Positions 1 through 15,429 of a stretch of DNA of 64,000 nucleotides are shown here, in pieces; within the stretch, counting starts at the first letter, position 1, and every line of letters begins with the position of its first letter. The position numbers were made by a program, and so were the translations under genes. Where the stretch lies: positions 5,719,143 to 5,783,142 of the forward strand of contig NW_002060946.1 of assembly GCF_000150275.1 (NCBI RefSeq). The letters run 5' to 3'. This DNA is from Trichoplax adhaerens. Taxonomy: Eukaryota; Placozoa; Uniplacotomia; Trichoplacea; Trichoplacidae. Below the pieces are notes generated by a model, which was not told the origin of the DNA, searched no databases, and saw only the letters and a program-made list of their open reading frames with translations.

Positions 1-550
1 AGATGATAAAATAGGCTATCTCTTTGTTAATTTGGTTATAAGCGATGCGAACGCAACCATTAAAAATCTTTGGATTATAGGGGCGATAGGTGAAAATAGG
101 TAGAAATGATATTGTAAATCCACTTATCCATATTCCGGTAACAATGATTAAGACAGTCTTCCGTGTTAATTTAACCGTTAAAGGATAGGTAATTAATAAA
201 TACTTTTCAATACCAACGAGACATAAATGAAGGTTAAGAATAACTAGGCAAAAATTTCGGAATGGACCAAATAAAGGGCAAAAAATATTGACCGATGCCT
301 TGGAAATGATATTAAATGGAAAAAGGAGACAGTAAAAGATAGCAAAGATGATGCAACCAAAGCACATGCTAGCAATGATGCTGTTATGATTAATTGCACG
401 TAGACGTCGCCGTGATAATATAAGATAGGCTAAGACAGAATTGGTTACTAAAGTGATGAAACCCAGTATTTCCATAAATATGATGAGACCTAGGTCATTG
501 CTCAATAACATCTCGATCGTTGGTGTAGTTTTATTTGTTATATTGCTCAT
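1..550 (-). CDS. class A (rhodopsin-like) GPCR, N-terminal part, cut by window edge
   Basis: The ATG is at 550-548 and the frame stays open for 183 codons to the window edge, so the 3' half of the gene lies outside. The N-terminus is short and Ser/Thr/Asn-rich with two N-glycosylation sequons (NIT, NKT). It is followed by TM1 with the conserved Asn (TLVTNSVLAYLIL), a basic first loop (SRRRLR), TM2, a Cys before TM3 (NIFCPLFGPFRNF), TM3 and TM4. The DRY position reads EKY (VGIEKYLLITYP). It shares the FRNF motif and the TM1-TM2 style of the other three receptors here but is clearly more distant from them. The role is probably as a plasma-membrane receptor coupled to G proteins. No ligand can be inferred. 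No intron is seen in the visible part. Confidence 0.85.
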   Translation of the reverse strand, partial: MSNITNKTTPTIEMLLSNDLGLIIFMEILGFITLVTNSVLAYLILSRRRLRAINHNSIIASMCFGCIIFAIFYCLLFPFNIISKASVNIFCPLFGPFRNFCLVILNLHLCLVGIEKYLLITYPLTVKLTRKTVLIIVTGIWISGFTISFLPIFTYRPYNPKIFNGCVRIAYNQINKEIAYFII

Positions 551-2241
551 GTTGATTGATGATAACTATGGATAATAATGACCTAAAGGAACGATTAAAT
601 GTGACTAAGTCCTCGCTGATAATGGGAAAAATTCTAAACTTAACAGTATGGTTTTGAAGTTATTTTATGACGATTGAATAATGGCAACAATTCCAATCTT
701 GGTCATAGAGAAAGGTATTAATGTTACACTCTTGTCTGCTAACTAGTTTAATGAAGATGGCTTCCGCTGAATCTTGTTTTACCTCTCAACTTAATTCATA
801 CACTGTATAATAGACAAGATAGCATTTGATTTTAAAAACTATCTCTTCTGTAACGTTAAGATGTTTCCGAAAATTCTATTTAGCTTCTAGTTTCAACCGA
901 TTGAATAATATCAAAATCGATTACACCTTTCTTCACGGAATGAATCTTGACAATTTTCTTGACTTACTCAGTTATTTAATTTTGTCTTTAAATAAATTTA
1001 GTCTAGAAAGGGAAGAATACGGAAAGTACGATGAAGTAATTATTCCTTCTTTGAGTCTTTTTATACATATGGGAAGCAAGGATCTAACTTGAATCAGTTC
1101 TAGGCCAAGCACTTGACTTTGACAACTGATAGCTATAGCAAGCTTGATAAAAATGGCTGGAAGATTTTCGAGCAGTGACGTAGATTCTGTCTTGATCAAG
1201 AACGATTATATTCGGTATTAGTTGTTGATATTTTACAGTCTTCTATTCTACGTCTTGAAGTTATCGCTCTTGTAAAAGGATCAATGGAATTGATCGACCT
1301 TTTATTTATTCCTTTGGAGTTGTAATTAATATGAGCAAATGGTGTATTTTCCTTTTCTCAAGTCGACGAACGTCCAATGCAATCAAAATTGAAATGATTT
1401 CGTGCAGTGGATAATGGAAGTTGGTAAAGTGCCACGTTAACCTAATTTAGTAACTATATTTGTTCAATTGTGCTATTTTAACAGGTCTAGCAAATGGTAA
1501 TACTATCTATTAAATAAGCACATTATCGTAAACCGTCAGCAAAGCGACGGGAGTTTGCACTAGTGGATATTAAATTAAATAAAAAGCTGATTGGAAGGAA
1601 ATGTTCAATTAACCCCACAGAGACCAAGGTCGTAAATCTTCGACTAGAAAAGAATTCAAAACTGACAGCTTGTTATGCCTGTTTGACTTTTACGTTAGTA
1701 AAGTCCTCCCAAAACTTCCAATAAATATTGCCTACAAGAGAATAACTAATTATTTCTAAAGCAAGGGATAATTTATATCCAAGAATAGAATGTACTCTTG
1801 GTTTGATGTACACTGTCAACTGTTTTTTGTCTTTAAATTATATATAAATAACAATTAAGGCTTAGATCATGAATAAATTAGATGATAAATGGTAAGCTAA
1901 TATTTTCTTCTTGGAATAAAATATAGCTTAATGGTATCTCTGTTTTCTTCCTTGCCTAATATAGTAATTACTTTTCTGAAAAGGGGAAGTCAAACTTGAT
2001 TAAACTGGGTGTTTTATTTCTTTTTTTCACAGCGATAATGGGATCGATTTTATTTCTTTACTCTTTTTTTACGAAGACGAGATAATTGACCTTGCTTACA
2101 ACAGCTATTTTGTTCGATACTATTCCAATAGGAAGTTGATTGTGGTAGAGGAAATGAAACGATAATACCTGCCGTTAAAGATGATCAAATCATGGTTATT
2201 ACTCAGCTTAAGCTCATATCCAAGTAAAGAAACCTTAAAAC

Positions 2242-2355
2242 TTTAACCAATTTTTCTAAAACAAATGCGTTTAATTTACAAATAAGTATTATTTGATTCA
2301 AATTTTAACCAATTTTTCTAAAAGTAATGCTTAATCCACAAATTAATATTATTTA
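2242..2355. repeat. two-copy tandem duplication, about 61-bp period
   Basis: Copy 1 (about 2242-2294) and copy 2 (about 2303-2355) share the core ttaaccaatttttctaaaa, followed by similar A/T-rich tails ending in tattattt. The copies differ at several positions and by small indels, so the duplication is not recent. Confidence 0.7.
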
Positions 2356-5300
2356 AGCGCTATTTCGTAAGGAGAAGAGAATGCGAATGCAAGTTGCTCA
2401 AATCGATGCGTGCCTATGTTACAAATCATTCAATGACATCTAACCATATCTTTCTTACAGCAATTTTTTTAACTGATTTGCCCAATAATCATTCAATAGA
2501 ATTATAACTTAAAAGACAAAGCTAGCCTACATACTATCGAATTAGACTAACTTGCCTAACTTTACAGTTTTTCGTAATGGAATTGTAGCGTTTATCGATA
2601 ACTTTAACTGAACAGAAACTAGTATCACTGAAAAAGTAAAATTACGAGTTTTTATGCACGTGCTTTGTCGATCGTTGAATCAATTTGTCAATTCTTTACT
2701 TCGTGTATTGCAATTCAGCTTTATCATTTAACATCATTTGCAGTTAGCAATTTATCCCTATGCTAAGTCCATTTTTTCTGTACAATATAAGATGAAAATA
2801 AAATAACAAATACGTAAAAATGATGAACTACAAGGTATAGACGTACATTGAAATGGATTTATTCATGAGTCGAAATAGTAAATATCAAAAAATGATCTAT
2901 CTAAGCAAACCTGGTATAGATGATGTATGATTAGACTTGTATCATGAGAAGATTGTAATTAATCTTGGAAGGAGTGGAGTATAAGAAAGGAATAGTTCGA
3001 ATATCAAAACGATGTCTGGGATAATGGTAGAAATAGACGATTGATTGTATTTATGTATAGAATTAGATGATAATTTCAATACATTAATATTTGAGTAAAG
3101 GAAGAAGTCATGATGTTTGTTTATAAATAGTATCATCAATCAGTTTATTAGTTATGATCTCCAAGAAAAACTACATAATCCTTTCTATCGATGAATGATT
3201 TGATCCTTTAATACTTTAAACTCAAAAGGTAGCATTTGCATGACTAAGAGCGAGGAAGTTGCAAAGCACTTGACAACGGTGACCCCCTACAGGTACTTGC
3301 TTTAAAATGATGACAAAAAGTAGGATTTATGATTGTAGACATAGAAAATAAAGTAATTGACAAATTCCAATAGAATTATACAATACACAACTTGATATTA
3401 ACCAATAGATACTACTAACTAAAATAGATAGGGTGTTGTCAAGTTAAAATGTAACAACATTATACTATAATCATATTATGCAACTACAATAATATTAATA
3501 AATATCCAATGCAGCAATATCATTTTATTTGTTCTACAATAAAAATTTTAATATCTATTACATTAAAACGTTGGATGATGATTATTGTCTTCCTAGGATG
3601 GATGCTTTTTGTTATTTTGTTATGTTTTATTCCAACTCGTTCCTATACCTACAATATCCACCCATCATCAATCATTTATCATCCTCAAATAAATAAGTTA
3701 TCCTGCTTATAGCGTATTCTTTAATTTCCACCTCAATAACAACAAAATTATTGAAAAGAAAGCCTCTAACTATTATTCAAACAGCCAATATTATGTCTAT
3801 TTTATGCCATGGAATAAAATGTTTACTTGAAATTTTCCTTATTATATAATTTATAAGGAGATTAAGTAAGCAACAAATACAAAAAATAATTCTTCCACAT
3901 GTCAAATGTCTATGTGCTATAACATGAAAGCTTCAGCTGTGGATTTTATTTTTCATCAAGTGTTATTGCATAAATACTATTGATAACGAGCTAACCATAA
4001 TTACTTAAAAAATAAACGACTTTTGTCCACATAATTTTTTTAAAGTCTAAACATGCATTGAACGTACCCAGTTATAATTAGCAGGTGATCATCACTATCA
4101 TCATCTTACTGATCTAGTAAGATGTGAATACTTCTATAAATCTAACTTAATAATAAGTAAAAGAATGATTATACATGATTAGCCTATAAAATAAATTTAT
4201 CTCTTCGAAAAAATCTCCATCTCAATAACAACCAGGCAAAGATATTATAATGATCAACAACGATAATGTAGTCACAAGTAAAATTACTGAGTGGCGAACA
4301 AAATAACACTATTATGCTGCCTTGAAATTAAATTTTAGCATGTGTCAGAAATACCAGTGATGCCTATAGAGGTGTTATTAATACGATAAAAAGAAAAGCC
4401 ATTCGAGAATATGACATTTATTGGTTAATGCTTATAGTACTTACGTGAAACCTTACTGCATATTGACTAGTTGAATCTGCAATATTATCACTTTTGTTTA
4501 TTAAATAGGACAGAGGTTAGCTTAAGAGAAATTAAAAAGATAAAACTATTTTGAAACTCTGCTACTTATTGTTAAAATTAGAGTATTTAATATGATGCTT
4601 TAACGTATATTGCTAAATTAGATTTGTAGTATTAGCTGCAGCTTATCAATTAGGGTAAAAGTTAGCTTGAAAAGAATGAAATAAAATAGTTGGATATATT
4701 GGCGCCTATTTGTTTAGCTTTAAAGTATTTTATGTAAAATTTTACTGCACATTATATCGGTTTGTGAGGTACGTCTTTTGTATTTTAAAGACTTCGACTA
4801 TTTAACTATACAGCGTAATTCTATCGTAAGTTGGTAAGTAAGATTTATAATCATATCGATACAGTTTTGTGTAGTTCAGTAAAATGACGTGGAATTAATG
4901 CTGACAATATTTTATACTAGTACGAATCATGATACTGTGATATCAGCAAAAAATAAATACATTGTCACGGAAATTTAAATATATTATCTGTCCAATTTTA
5001 AACGGTTTAATTGAATCTATCGATAGGATAGTAAGCTGAATTTATAATCATATCGGAGAAATGTTGCTTTCTAGAATAATAGTCAGCTTGAGAATAGAGA
5101 TGTAGTCCTAAAATGGCTTAGCGAGTTAGCAAATAGATGCTATTATCATGTGTACGAGCAAGTATAACTCTATACTGCGATAAAATAAATTTTAATTGTA
5201 ACATTACTATTTCTTTTATAGAAATCGACGAATTCACAATAATATTATCATCTACCAGAGAATGATAGTTATAATTTTTACATATATAAATTTAACCAGA

Positions 5301-8300
5301 GTGAACACAATTTAGATGCCAGTAATTTTTCTATAATTAAAGGTAGTTATATGGACATTGATGTTCGTTATATAATATTAAAAATCAGTAATTATGGCTA
5401 CATTCGCGAATTGATAAGATAAATAAATATTTAAAAAAACTAGTTTCAACTTTAATAGAAACATAGCGCTACGATTATTTTGTTATTGGTGGCTCTAGTA
5501 GCCATATCAAGAATATTTACTTTTTAACGCAGAAAAAACTGATAAAACCTCGCTAGCAATATCGCTTTAATCAGAAAATAAGGGGATGCCAGCATCACTC
5601 TTCGAGACAAGCAAACTTAAAATATTATTCAATCTATCTTGTATTGGAATCTTACATCCCAAACTAATCATTAATACATTATGATTCAAGGGAGAGTAAA
5701 ATCGAGAATATCAAGATATTGTCTACAGAATGTCCAATCAAGAAATTAACGATAAAGTTAATGATATGCAAGGGTTTAAAATTTCAATTACGCCTTAAAA
5801 AATAAAGCAGTTGGAGTTTGAGAATATTCAATCGTAGCTATGGCACTATTGCTTTTATTGTTAGCCTCAATTAAATTAAGTCCATTTGAAATGGTCTCCA
5901 CCCAATTGACCTCAGCTGATCTTTGTCATTGCTCATCTACTGCATGAAATCCGTAACTGGTACCAAACCTCACTGATGTAATTACTATTTTTAATCAGAA
6001 GGAAAAATTGTCTCTCAATTACTTGTTAATGAATTTGATGTAGTTGGTAAAGGTATTACAGTATAATTAGGCACTTATATGCTAGAAGGAAATCTTCTAT
6101 TGTATCGCACAGAAATTCGGCCTATTACTTGCATTTCCATGTCTATAATATAGACTCCATAAAGGATGATTTTCGTCGATCATATTACAAATGACATAGC
6201 TATATTGATTTATATATTACTTTACGCGAATTATTGTATTTTATACATAGTTTTAGATGATTTTCATCAAGCCATATTTAAAAACGATCATCTATTTTGC
6301 TAGGCATTGATTAATGAAATCATGCAAAATGGATCACCCTAAAATTTGTCTTTATATCACTAGTTTTCAAATGGAATTGATACTGATCTTATCTTAATAG
6401 AATTGTCTATTTAGGTTAAATTAATCCTTTTCTACTTGATAAATAAATATCTTATCGAATGATGTGGATAGAAACAATAGATTAAGCCAGTTTTGGGCTA
6501 AATATGGTATCCTGTAACATATAGCTTTTGTTTCAAATAATATTATTAGGCTAGATAAGATCCAATTTATGGGTTGTCACTCTTACTAAATTATATTAAT
6601 TGTATAAAAGTGATGACTTGAATGGCAGAGAATTATCAAAAATAAGATACTAATACTACCATTAAAAATGATATGGAGTAAGTTGTACGCATAAGTAAAT
6701 AAATTATTTTATATCGTGCAATGAACCATGTAATAATTATAAGACTCCAAACCTATTTCAAGAATAACTTGTCAGTTGTAAGGTTATAAATTGGCGCCAT
6801 TTATCCATTTTTGATAAATAGCAGGCGATTTTAATAAGTCGTAAAACACGTCAATAATCAAGCTTGAAGGGCAAAAAAGGCAAGACTTTGGAATAGCGTT
6901 AGCTTTTAATATCGATTGTATGCAAACATACCTGACGAATGGATATTACTTTAAAGTATCCTTAGTCTACTATAAATTGAATTTGCTAAGCATTAAGCAA
7001 TTGCACACCTTAAACATATCAGTTATCATCAAGGATTTTATCTTTCAATAAGGATAACTTATTGTGCTCGATATAAAATTACTAGTTACATCCGTGTAGG
7101 ATAAGGTTAGGGAATGTTGCTATTTCTCAATTGCCTTTAAATTTCCGGCCTTGTTTATATGGTTCTGCTAAATATTACTGAGATTGTAAAATATCAATTA
7201 GTTTATGTGATACCTAGGTTGAAACTATAGGTTGGAAAGTTTCCGCTTCCACTTTGATAGTAAGAGCCGAAAGATGTTAAAAAATGATAAACCCTTGCTG
7301 CAATAGAACTCAATCATTTTCTTGAAGAAGCTGCTGGAGTCTAGTCTAAGATAGTAAGGTTTACAAAATGTACTCCGGCAAGAATAAAGTTAACATAGGA
7401 AATAATGTAAGAGGGAATGATTTGTCCGCGTAACATTTGTATTGGTGATATACGACTGTTTAGTACCACCAAAACATGTTATGGTTATTTAAAAGTTGGT
7501 ATAGGACGTCATTTGAACCTTTTGATTAAAGTTTTACTAACATGGGCACAAAGATTGTATGAATTACTCTATTTCAGCCAGTAACGTTGAATAAGAGGAG
7601 ATTACTGTTAGTAGCTAACTAGTTACAATAATTAGTTTAACGATTATTACACAATATTATTAACTTGAAGTTTACCAAAGTGTTACCAAATTTTAGAAAC
7701 CGATAGCACATTTCAGGGCTAATTAGCAGTGGTCAATCGATGTATCAGGTTAAAAGTCTTCATTTATAAATACTGTGTAAATTCAGTAGGATAACGTCGG
7801 GATTATCCTTTGGTATCTGATCTACTTTAATCATGAGGATCTAATTATGATTTCTAACCTTCCTTATATATTGAGACTTTTGAGTTTATCCTAATTGTAC
7901 ATTAAATTTAAACATGACAAGTATGGGTAATTATTTTATTGCTCTAGTGTTTCTGGCTGATTGAAATAAATGCAGCAATCATAGTCGATGTTACAACCCC
8001 ATAAAATATCTAATTTCTAAACCTTAATTTGATGATGTTCGTTGTCACAATTAATAGCTTACCTGTCACTTAAGAATACTTATACGGTATCAGGTACGAT
8101 TGAAATTGTATGTTTTGATTCCTATCTTCAAAAATTACATCTCTACCTACAGATTATAGTGACTGATACGAAGGCAAATTATCACTATTGAAGAAAGGAT
8201 TTTATTTAATTACAACTTTTATTACCATCACGTAATGGATGGTCACATCATGGCTGTAATTTAGTGTAAACTAGATGCGGGTAAAGGATGAGTGATATTT

Positions 8301-10190
8301 ATTTATGGTCCATAAATTTAGTCATCGTCAGAATGGATTGAAAAAAATTGGCAACTTTTCCACCGTCCTAAATCGTGTATGTCTATCCGGTTAGTACTGT
8401 TGATAACTTACCTAGTTTAATGTCGCAGCTTTGTATGTAGTAGGACAAATAATTTAATAGAATTTAAATATTACCAAAATAGAGATCAAGTAGGGAGGCA
8501 AATTTCCAAGAATCAAAGTATAAATATTGGACATAAGGCAAATCCAGATAACTAGATTTCAGGCTTGATTATAATTCCTTGATGCTACAATATCCAAGAA
8601 TAATGACAAGAAAGGAAGGGGAATGATGAATAAAAGATAACTAATGACTTATAACTATGCGCAATGACATAATATTAAAGACAAGTCTTCAGTGCTACCA
8701 AAAGTTTTCCACAATACTAATTTTTTACTTACATGAAGAGCAATGTCAGTTGACTTTCATCAATTTTTAAATAATTATTCTATTTATTGTTGATAGTATC
8801 TTACATATGTTCATGTACTGATTGATTATTTGATATTCCATTATTAAGACAATATCCTAATATCATTTGAACATACTACTATTACACTCTGAAATGCAAC
8901 TAAAACAAATAACGTTACCACGAGATGATCAAACGCAAGCCTCAATATGTGATAATTGTTATTATTGAATTTTTTTATTTGATTGTCCGATGGTTCTATA
9001 CATTAATAGTTAATAAAAAAATCAAACTTATTAAGCATCCATCATTGGATAACTTTGTTAAAAGATAATAATAGAACTATTCAGTGTTGGATTATTATTA
9101 TATTCCAGCCAACAATTAATTTCCCTCATTACCCAAAATGCAGAATAGTAAACAAATGAGGACATATTGATGGGTATTCTCTAGAATGAATATAGCTACA
9201 ATATTCAACGGAAAGTCCTTATAGAAAATTAAATAAAAAAATGGCATGTTGCTAACTATTTCTTTTCATAATTTCAATACGAATAATTTTTCTCTATCTT
9301 CTTGATTTGTAATCTGGTATCTGCAAACTTTAACTATGCTACTAATAAAATTCATAATATAATTTTTTCTCACAATTTAAATTGTAATTACTATCTATGT
9401 CTTATATTGTTGATTTTTTATTTTGTTTTTCTATTATAATGGCTAAGAGAAGTATAATTTTTATCTGATGATCTTTAAATAGCTATTCTAACTAAAATTT
9501 TATATTGATGGGAGGAGCTTAGATCAATTCGATTAGAAGTTCAGTCTAGCATAGCTTAACGGTAGTAGAAATGATTAAAGATAACTTAATGTACATGAGC
9601 CAAGCTTGTCTATCCTTAGGTCTAATTTTGGTTCTGGTAATAACTTTAAAATACCAAGCTTTGCAATTATTTCCGTTAGCATCTTTTCTCGATTGGTTAA
9701 AATTCATCGATTTAATGAATATTAAAGAAGGCATAGCTAGAATTAAAGTTTACTGTTTTCTAGTGACCATACCATGCTACTAACTAGTTTGTAAATTTAC
9801 CTTTGAAAACTTCGCTTACTACGTAGAAAAATTGGAAAAAATGTTCTATTTAGATTTAAAATTAATTGAAGTATGTTCTTTATATAAATCTAATAGCAAT
9901 TTTTAATCATTCAATTTGCTATTTCCTATTATGTTCAAATAACTTGATGTTAAAGTGATCTCATTATAAGATTAAAACAACTATGTTCATGGTGCACTAA
10001 GAGTCAGGTAATGCAGAGACCTTTAGTGATATTTCCTCTATTTCATGTTCAACATATTTCCAACATTTTTAGCTAGTAATTTGTTGAAAAGGTGTTAATA
10101 TTCTCTACATTTTGATTTTTTACCGTCTTCGATTCCAAGGCATCTATATTTTAAGTAAACTGAAGTAATGCTAGTAATACTAAAATATTC

Positions 10191-10576
10191 AATACTATAA
10201 GCATTAATGGAGGAGAAAGGAATAAATTATAGGGCAGGATTATGACTCCGGTTTAATTGTTATCTAATCATACCTCTGCCATGTACTCTAATTATAATAC
10301 GTAAAATTTTCTACAATAGTCTTACAGAAGTTGCTTTTAAATTATTTTTTACTCTCTTTTTCTTCTATTTAAAATTCTCTATCTATCATACTATTAGCAT
10401 TAAAATTTCGATACTATAGCCGTCAATGAAGGAGAAGGAATAAATTATAAGGCAAGATTATAACTCAGGTTCAATTATTGTCTCATCGCATTTCTGCCAT
10501 ATAATCTAATTATAATACTTAACTTTCTCTACATTGGTCTTATAGAAGTTGTTTTTAAATTAGATTTTGCTCTCTT
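10191..10576. repeat. two-copy tandem duplication, about 218-bp period
   Basis: Copy 1 is about 10191-10357 and copy 2 about 10410-10576. Matching landmarks in the same order are atactata, ggagaa-ggaataaattata, ggca-gattat, tctgccat, ctaattataatac, ttctaca-t-gtctta-agaagtt and ttttaaatta. Identity is high enough to recognise by eye but there are many substitutions. The unit has no open frame, so it is a non-coding duplication. Confidence 0.75.
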
Positions 10577-13500
10577 ACTAGGTAAAATTGTCTTTCTATC
10601 GTTAGGTTGTCTACCGAAGACTATGGATACGATAAATGATATCAATACATTTGCTACATATTCATTAAATCTCTATTTAGTATAGAAGTTGTGTGATCAA
10701 TATTTAAAATTCCAATATAAAAAACATGCTTACTCATTGTCTTTTTATCAATAGCCCACAATATAGAGAATCGTGGGACCAAACTAAAGTAGTGATCAAT
10801 AGAAATAACTTTACGCTAGTCCATAACTTCCGCTATGTTAAAAGACCTTTAATTTTAAGTTTATACCGGTGTTAATAAAATAGATCATAAACGAATACTT
10901 GCCTATTTCACAAGTCAAGGCGACTCTACTTCTAATAGAATTCAATAAATCTCATTAGTGATATTGGAATAATTTCCTAACTGAGATCTCTGACGTATAA
11001 ACCGTAAAAAAATGGAATATTTTTTTGGTTCCAGTGAATACTTAATAATGAATTATTTTCGAATTATTTAAGATTGAACAGTTCTATCAACTTAATTAAT
11101 TAAATGTAAAAATAAAAGTGTGAGTGCAGAAACAAATACTTAATCTCTATCATCCGGCTTCACAAACATCTATATTTTATAAAATAGAATATGGGAAGGT
11201 TAAGATGGATATCCAATTTTACAAAGTATGCTTTTTGCTTGCTATCAAATTGTACTCGTAGTTTTGCTGTTTATACTTGTAGATGAATATTGATGGATTT
11301 AAAATTGTCCACTCACATGTACTGTAAATAATAATATTGCTGTGGCATGTACTTCTATTTACCATTTATGCTTTTACAACTAAGGGTTGATTAATCATTC
11401 AATTGATCACTTAAATCGTCTCTCTCTTCATTTTTACTAGTACTATAGGTCAAATTATTAGTTCATCAATAGGCAGGATATTTGATGATTCTACAATATC
11501 GAGTAAAATTGCAAAAGAAGAAATCAATTTTTAATAGCATCGAAAACAATTCCACCTGATAATAAATCGCTCAGTTTGAATTAAATATGATAATATAATT
11601 AAAAGAGTAAAATAACGCTTAGTAGGGCGAAAGCCAACAGGAGTCCTTTGTTAAATATTATCATCGTAGATTAATTAATATGTGAGGGCCTAATGGTAAA
11701 ATGATCAATTTCGTAACTGATTACAGTAAAATTCATTTACTCTTTATTAACTTAACTTCGATGAATGAATGACTCAAGTTAAAAAAACAATATGATAGAA
11801 TTTATTCTATTACGATTGAATCATTTTGACAAGCATCATAACGTTCGCATTTCTCAGATCAAAAGTAATTATTATCAAACTATATATTTACGAATGTCAG
11901 ATATATTTACTAAATAGTTCGAATATATAGGTTAACAATACAAGTACTATGAATAAAAATTACTACTCTTTCGGTTAAAGTATAGACTAAAAGCTTAATA
12001 TATTTCAAATCGTAGAATAATAACTATCATGATTCCTAATAGCGAGCACATGCTGTATAGAAAGAGAAATATTACTCGAATCCAAACTGTTATGCTATAA
12101 TAAGTACAATTTATCTCCTTGGATAAAGAAAATTTATCTTAGATGATTGTAACTGATGTTCTTGCCGTATTCTTGAACTATAAAGTTGCTTTAATTACTA
12201 ATTGCTAGACAAATCTGGAAAATAATCATTACTATAAATATACTCAAGTTGAAATTTAAGTTAAATAGTTAAAAATGGCGCCTTAGCAACAATCATTGTA
12301 ATCCACATGCCTCCATAGTCAAATGAGCGGTATTATTTTTTGCACTATATCAATTTCGACACGGCTAAAGAATAATTTAATTTTTGATTAATTGATTACG
12401 GTAGGATGTTGATATAACTACAGCTGCTTTACCTTTCATTCAACAATAATTTATTACTATGAATTTCGGTAAGTGCAATAGCCATATTATCTGAGATAGA
12501 CAGCAGTATCACTTTAATGAATGAATTTGAATGGTTACAGTTCCGAATTTAAATTTTGTATTATTCAGCAATTGATCGAATGGTAGGTCAGATTAAAAAT
12601 TAAAAGTCATTTCCGGCAACTTATAGACAGAGGCATTGTGTGCATTTATAATTTTTTGGTTAATTGATCGCAATAGAACTTTGACCTAGAAGGTCTATAG
12701 CTATCTCTCGAGATATATTTCCGGAAAAATTTAGACAGAAGTAGTACATGAGCTACTTTTGAAGTTAATTATATTGAAATAACATCAGATACCTGCTATA
12801 TGTTAGGCCTATATCTGTCAAGATGATTGCATAACCTAATAAAAACTTGTCGTTAGCCAGAAATGAATAGTAGCTCGTATAAGATACTCATACGACAACT
12901 TGCATCTATTATTTCAGCAAAAAATCTAGCTTTACTTCATTGTACTCTTCAAGTGTCTTCCATCAATTTGTTTAGTCTTTCATTATATCATCTGAAATAA
13001 TGACATCTAGTACTAATTAATAATTTTAGCTGTTACTTATTCTTAGATTTAGCTATTTATAACTCTATGCTATACTTTAAAATACGTTTGTGTGCGCATT
13101 TATCACGAGATCAATAATGATCAGAACACAATCTGACCTTTGAGCTGTCTTATAAAATCATAAATTAGGGTATGATTAATTCGCTTGCGTTTATCCGGAA
13201 ATAAATTAGTTTTAAAATTCTAAATTTCCTAATAATCTAACATATATTGCATTATTACCCGTCGCATTACAAGTACTATGATATCTTTTAATTGAAAAAT
13301 TATTGTCTATTAAAGACTTTGCAATAAATCGATCATCCTCAATTTACCTCTTTGCTGCAATCCTTGCAAGATAAAAAATGTCGGCCGTGAATCATATATT
13401 AATCTTGATAAGGCAGCTCCTATAGATAATTTTCTAATGAAGTCTTTTAAATTTGAAGCCTTCTATATTTATTGATGGGATTCCTGGGTCGACTAAGTTT

Positions 13501-15429
13501 TGGATTTGAACTCACTTCTTTCCATAACAGGACTTTTAATCGAATATATGATCCACCTCTGTATTTAAATACTTATATTAGGTTCGATAGATGATCACGT
13601 ATGTTGAAATTTCAAGCATCTTTGCTTCTCTAACTTATGATCGTATTACCTAGATAGAGTTCAATTTTTGTATTATATCGAAATTGGACTAAAATAGATT
13701 AGAATTAATCAAAGACAGAAACGAGAGGCTAATATTTTTTGATAAGCAATTTAATCTTGCATGTAATATTAAAATTACCATATAAATGTGCAAGCAATGT
13801 CGTAGTGATAGTCTCGATTTCATAGATCGTAGATGATTTATAAAACTATCATTTGATGATATAATTTGCCAATGAATAGACGTTAGATTAATTTTTTTAA
13901 TTTAGCTAAATCATTGAGATCGATTAAATATGTTTAGAAGATCTGCATTTTCCATACTTTTGTTTCCATTTTTTTCACAAATGTCAATGCATTTAATTAT
14001 ATCACAATTAAATGGTGCAAAGAACTTAAAGTCTTTAAGATTATAAAAATAGCAAAGAGGAACCAAATTTTGAATTGTACTGTAGAGCGAAAAGAAATGC
14101 TTGATTCTGGTATACTGTAGTACTGTATATACATCAGAGGTAAACCAGCACCACTGTGCAATATATGTTAGTCATCAAATCACAACTTGATAAATCTCTG
14201 TCACAAAACAGCTTTGCAACAAGATAACGTTATGTACGATCAATAAGTCAATTCCTTGAACCACGTATCAAGGAACGATTTCTGCACTATCAGAAACACT
14301 TTTGCTCTACTAGCAGACTACACAAAGACTTAAACGCCTCGTATTTTACGCTAAACACTAAGTTGGAGAATTCTCTTTATTGCACGATATACTGCATTTA
14401 TATACTATTCCTCAATAGTTCATGAGTCATAGTTTATACAATTAACCTCGGAATCATTTACTGAATTAGATATTAAGTTTAGCTACTGCTCCCTTAATGC
14501 AGACAACAGTAATTACGAATATAGACATGTAATGACTAATACAGAATAGTCAGATTACGATATGTCCTATCACGGAACATTTCCATGATAACTTACAATC
14601 TAGTACCATAAGTAAATTACAATCATAATGATTCGAACTGTAAGTAGATGATTTGCATTCCCTATTATAACTATTAATTTCAGTATGTATATAAGTGTCA
14701 CTGTCATAAAAAGTCAGTGCTATATTAAAACACAGTATATCCAAATTAGAAGTTAACTAAATAAGGATAGTCTAACAGAATTATCCTAACATAGATATTT
14801 CTACTGTAATACAGTATTTAACACTGTAACATTCTCTTGTTTCTTTTTTGACTGGTTCTTGATCAAGATCAGGTCTTGAATATCCGGTTGCAATGACCGA
14901 GTAATAGTCTCCCGCTATTATTGTATAGTTGGCTATTAGATACGGCCTCAACTGGAGAATCTCAGTCTTATACTACAAACAGTACAAGTGTGCCGTCTCA
15001 TCCTATTAGTCACCTACAATAGTACTACAACTAACTGAATTCATTACAGCGGTTTAGCCTGAAAAGCTCAGGTAAAATTTTAAGCGAACTTTTTATTACA
15101 TGAGACAGATATCTTGGTGTCCAGATCGCCAAATCGCTTTTTTCTGTCTTTGTAGATGTTAAATAATTTCAATAACCTTTACACAACTTTTCATTTTTCG
15201 AATATCTCTTGCCTTTTTAGCTGAGCAGACTTGTATCATTTTTTCGAATAATACTCCTTTCTATTTACGGAATCATTTTCTCAGCATTTTTGCAGCCTTA
15301 CAAAATAAAATTTCTTATTGTTGATCTTTTAGTCTGTCATAATTACAGATACGCATGTTTGCATAAACACTAATCGCCGTCAAATACCTTTGAAATTGTT
15401 ATGCGGGTCTTTGATATTTAAATTAAAAT

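Noticed and set aside
826-1199. Overlapping frames of 88 codons (plus) and 75 codons (minus)
   Set aside because: The plus frame opens from TTG rather than ATG. Composition is that of random AT-rich DNA and there is no family similarity.
13475-13545. Possible tRNA T-loop-like string (gagttcaaatcc on the minus strand)
   Set aside because: No matching acceptor stem, D arm or anticodon arm could be built around it.
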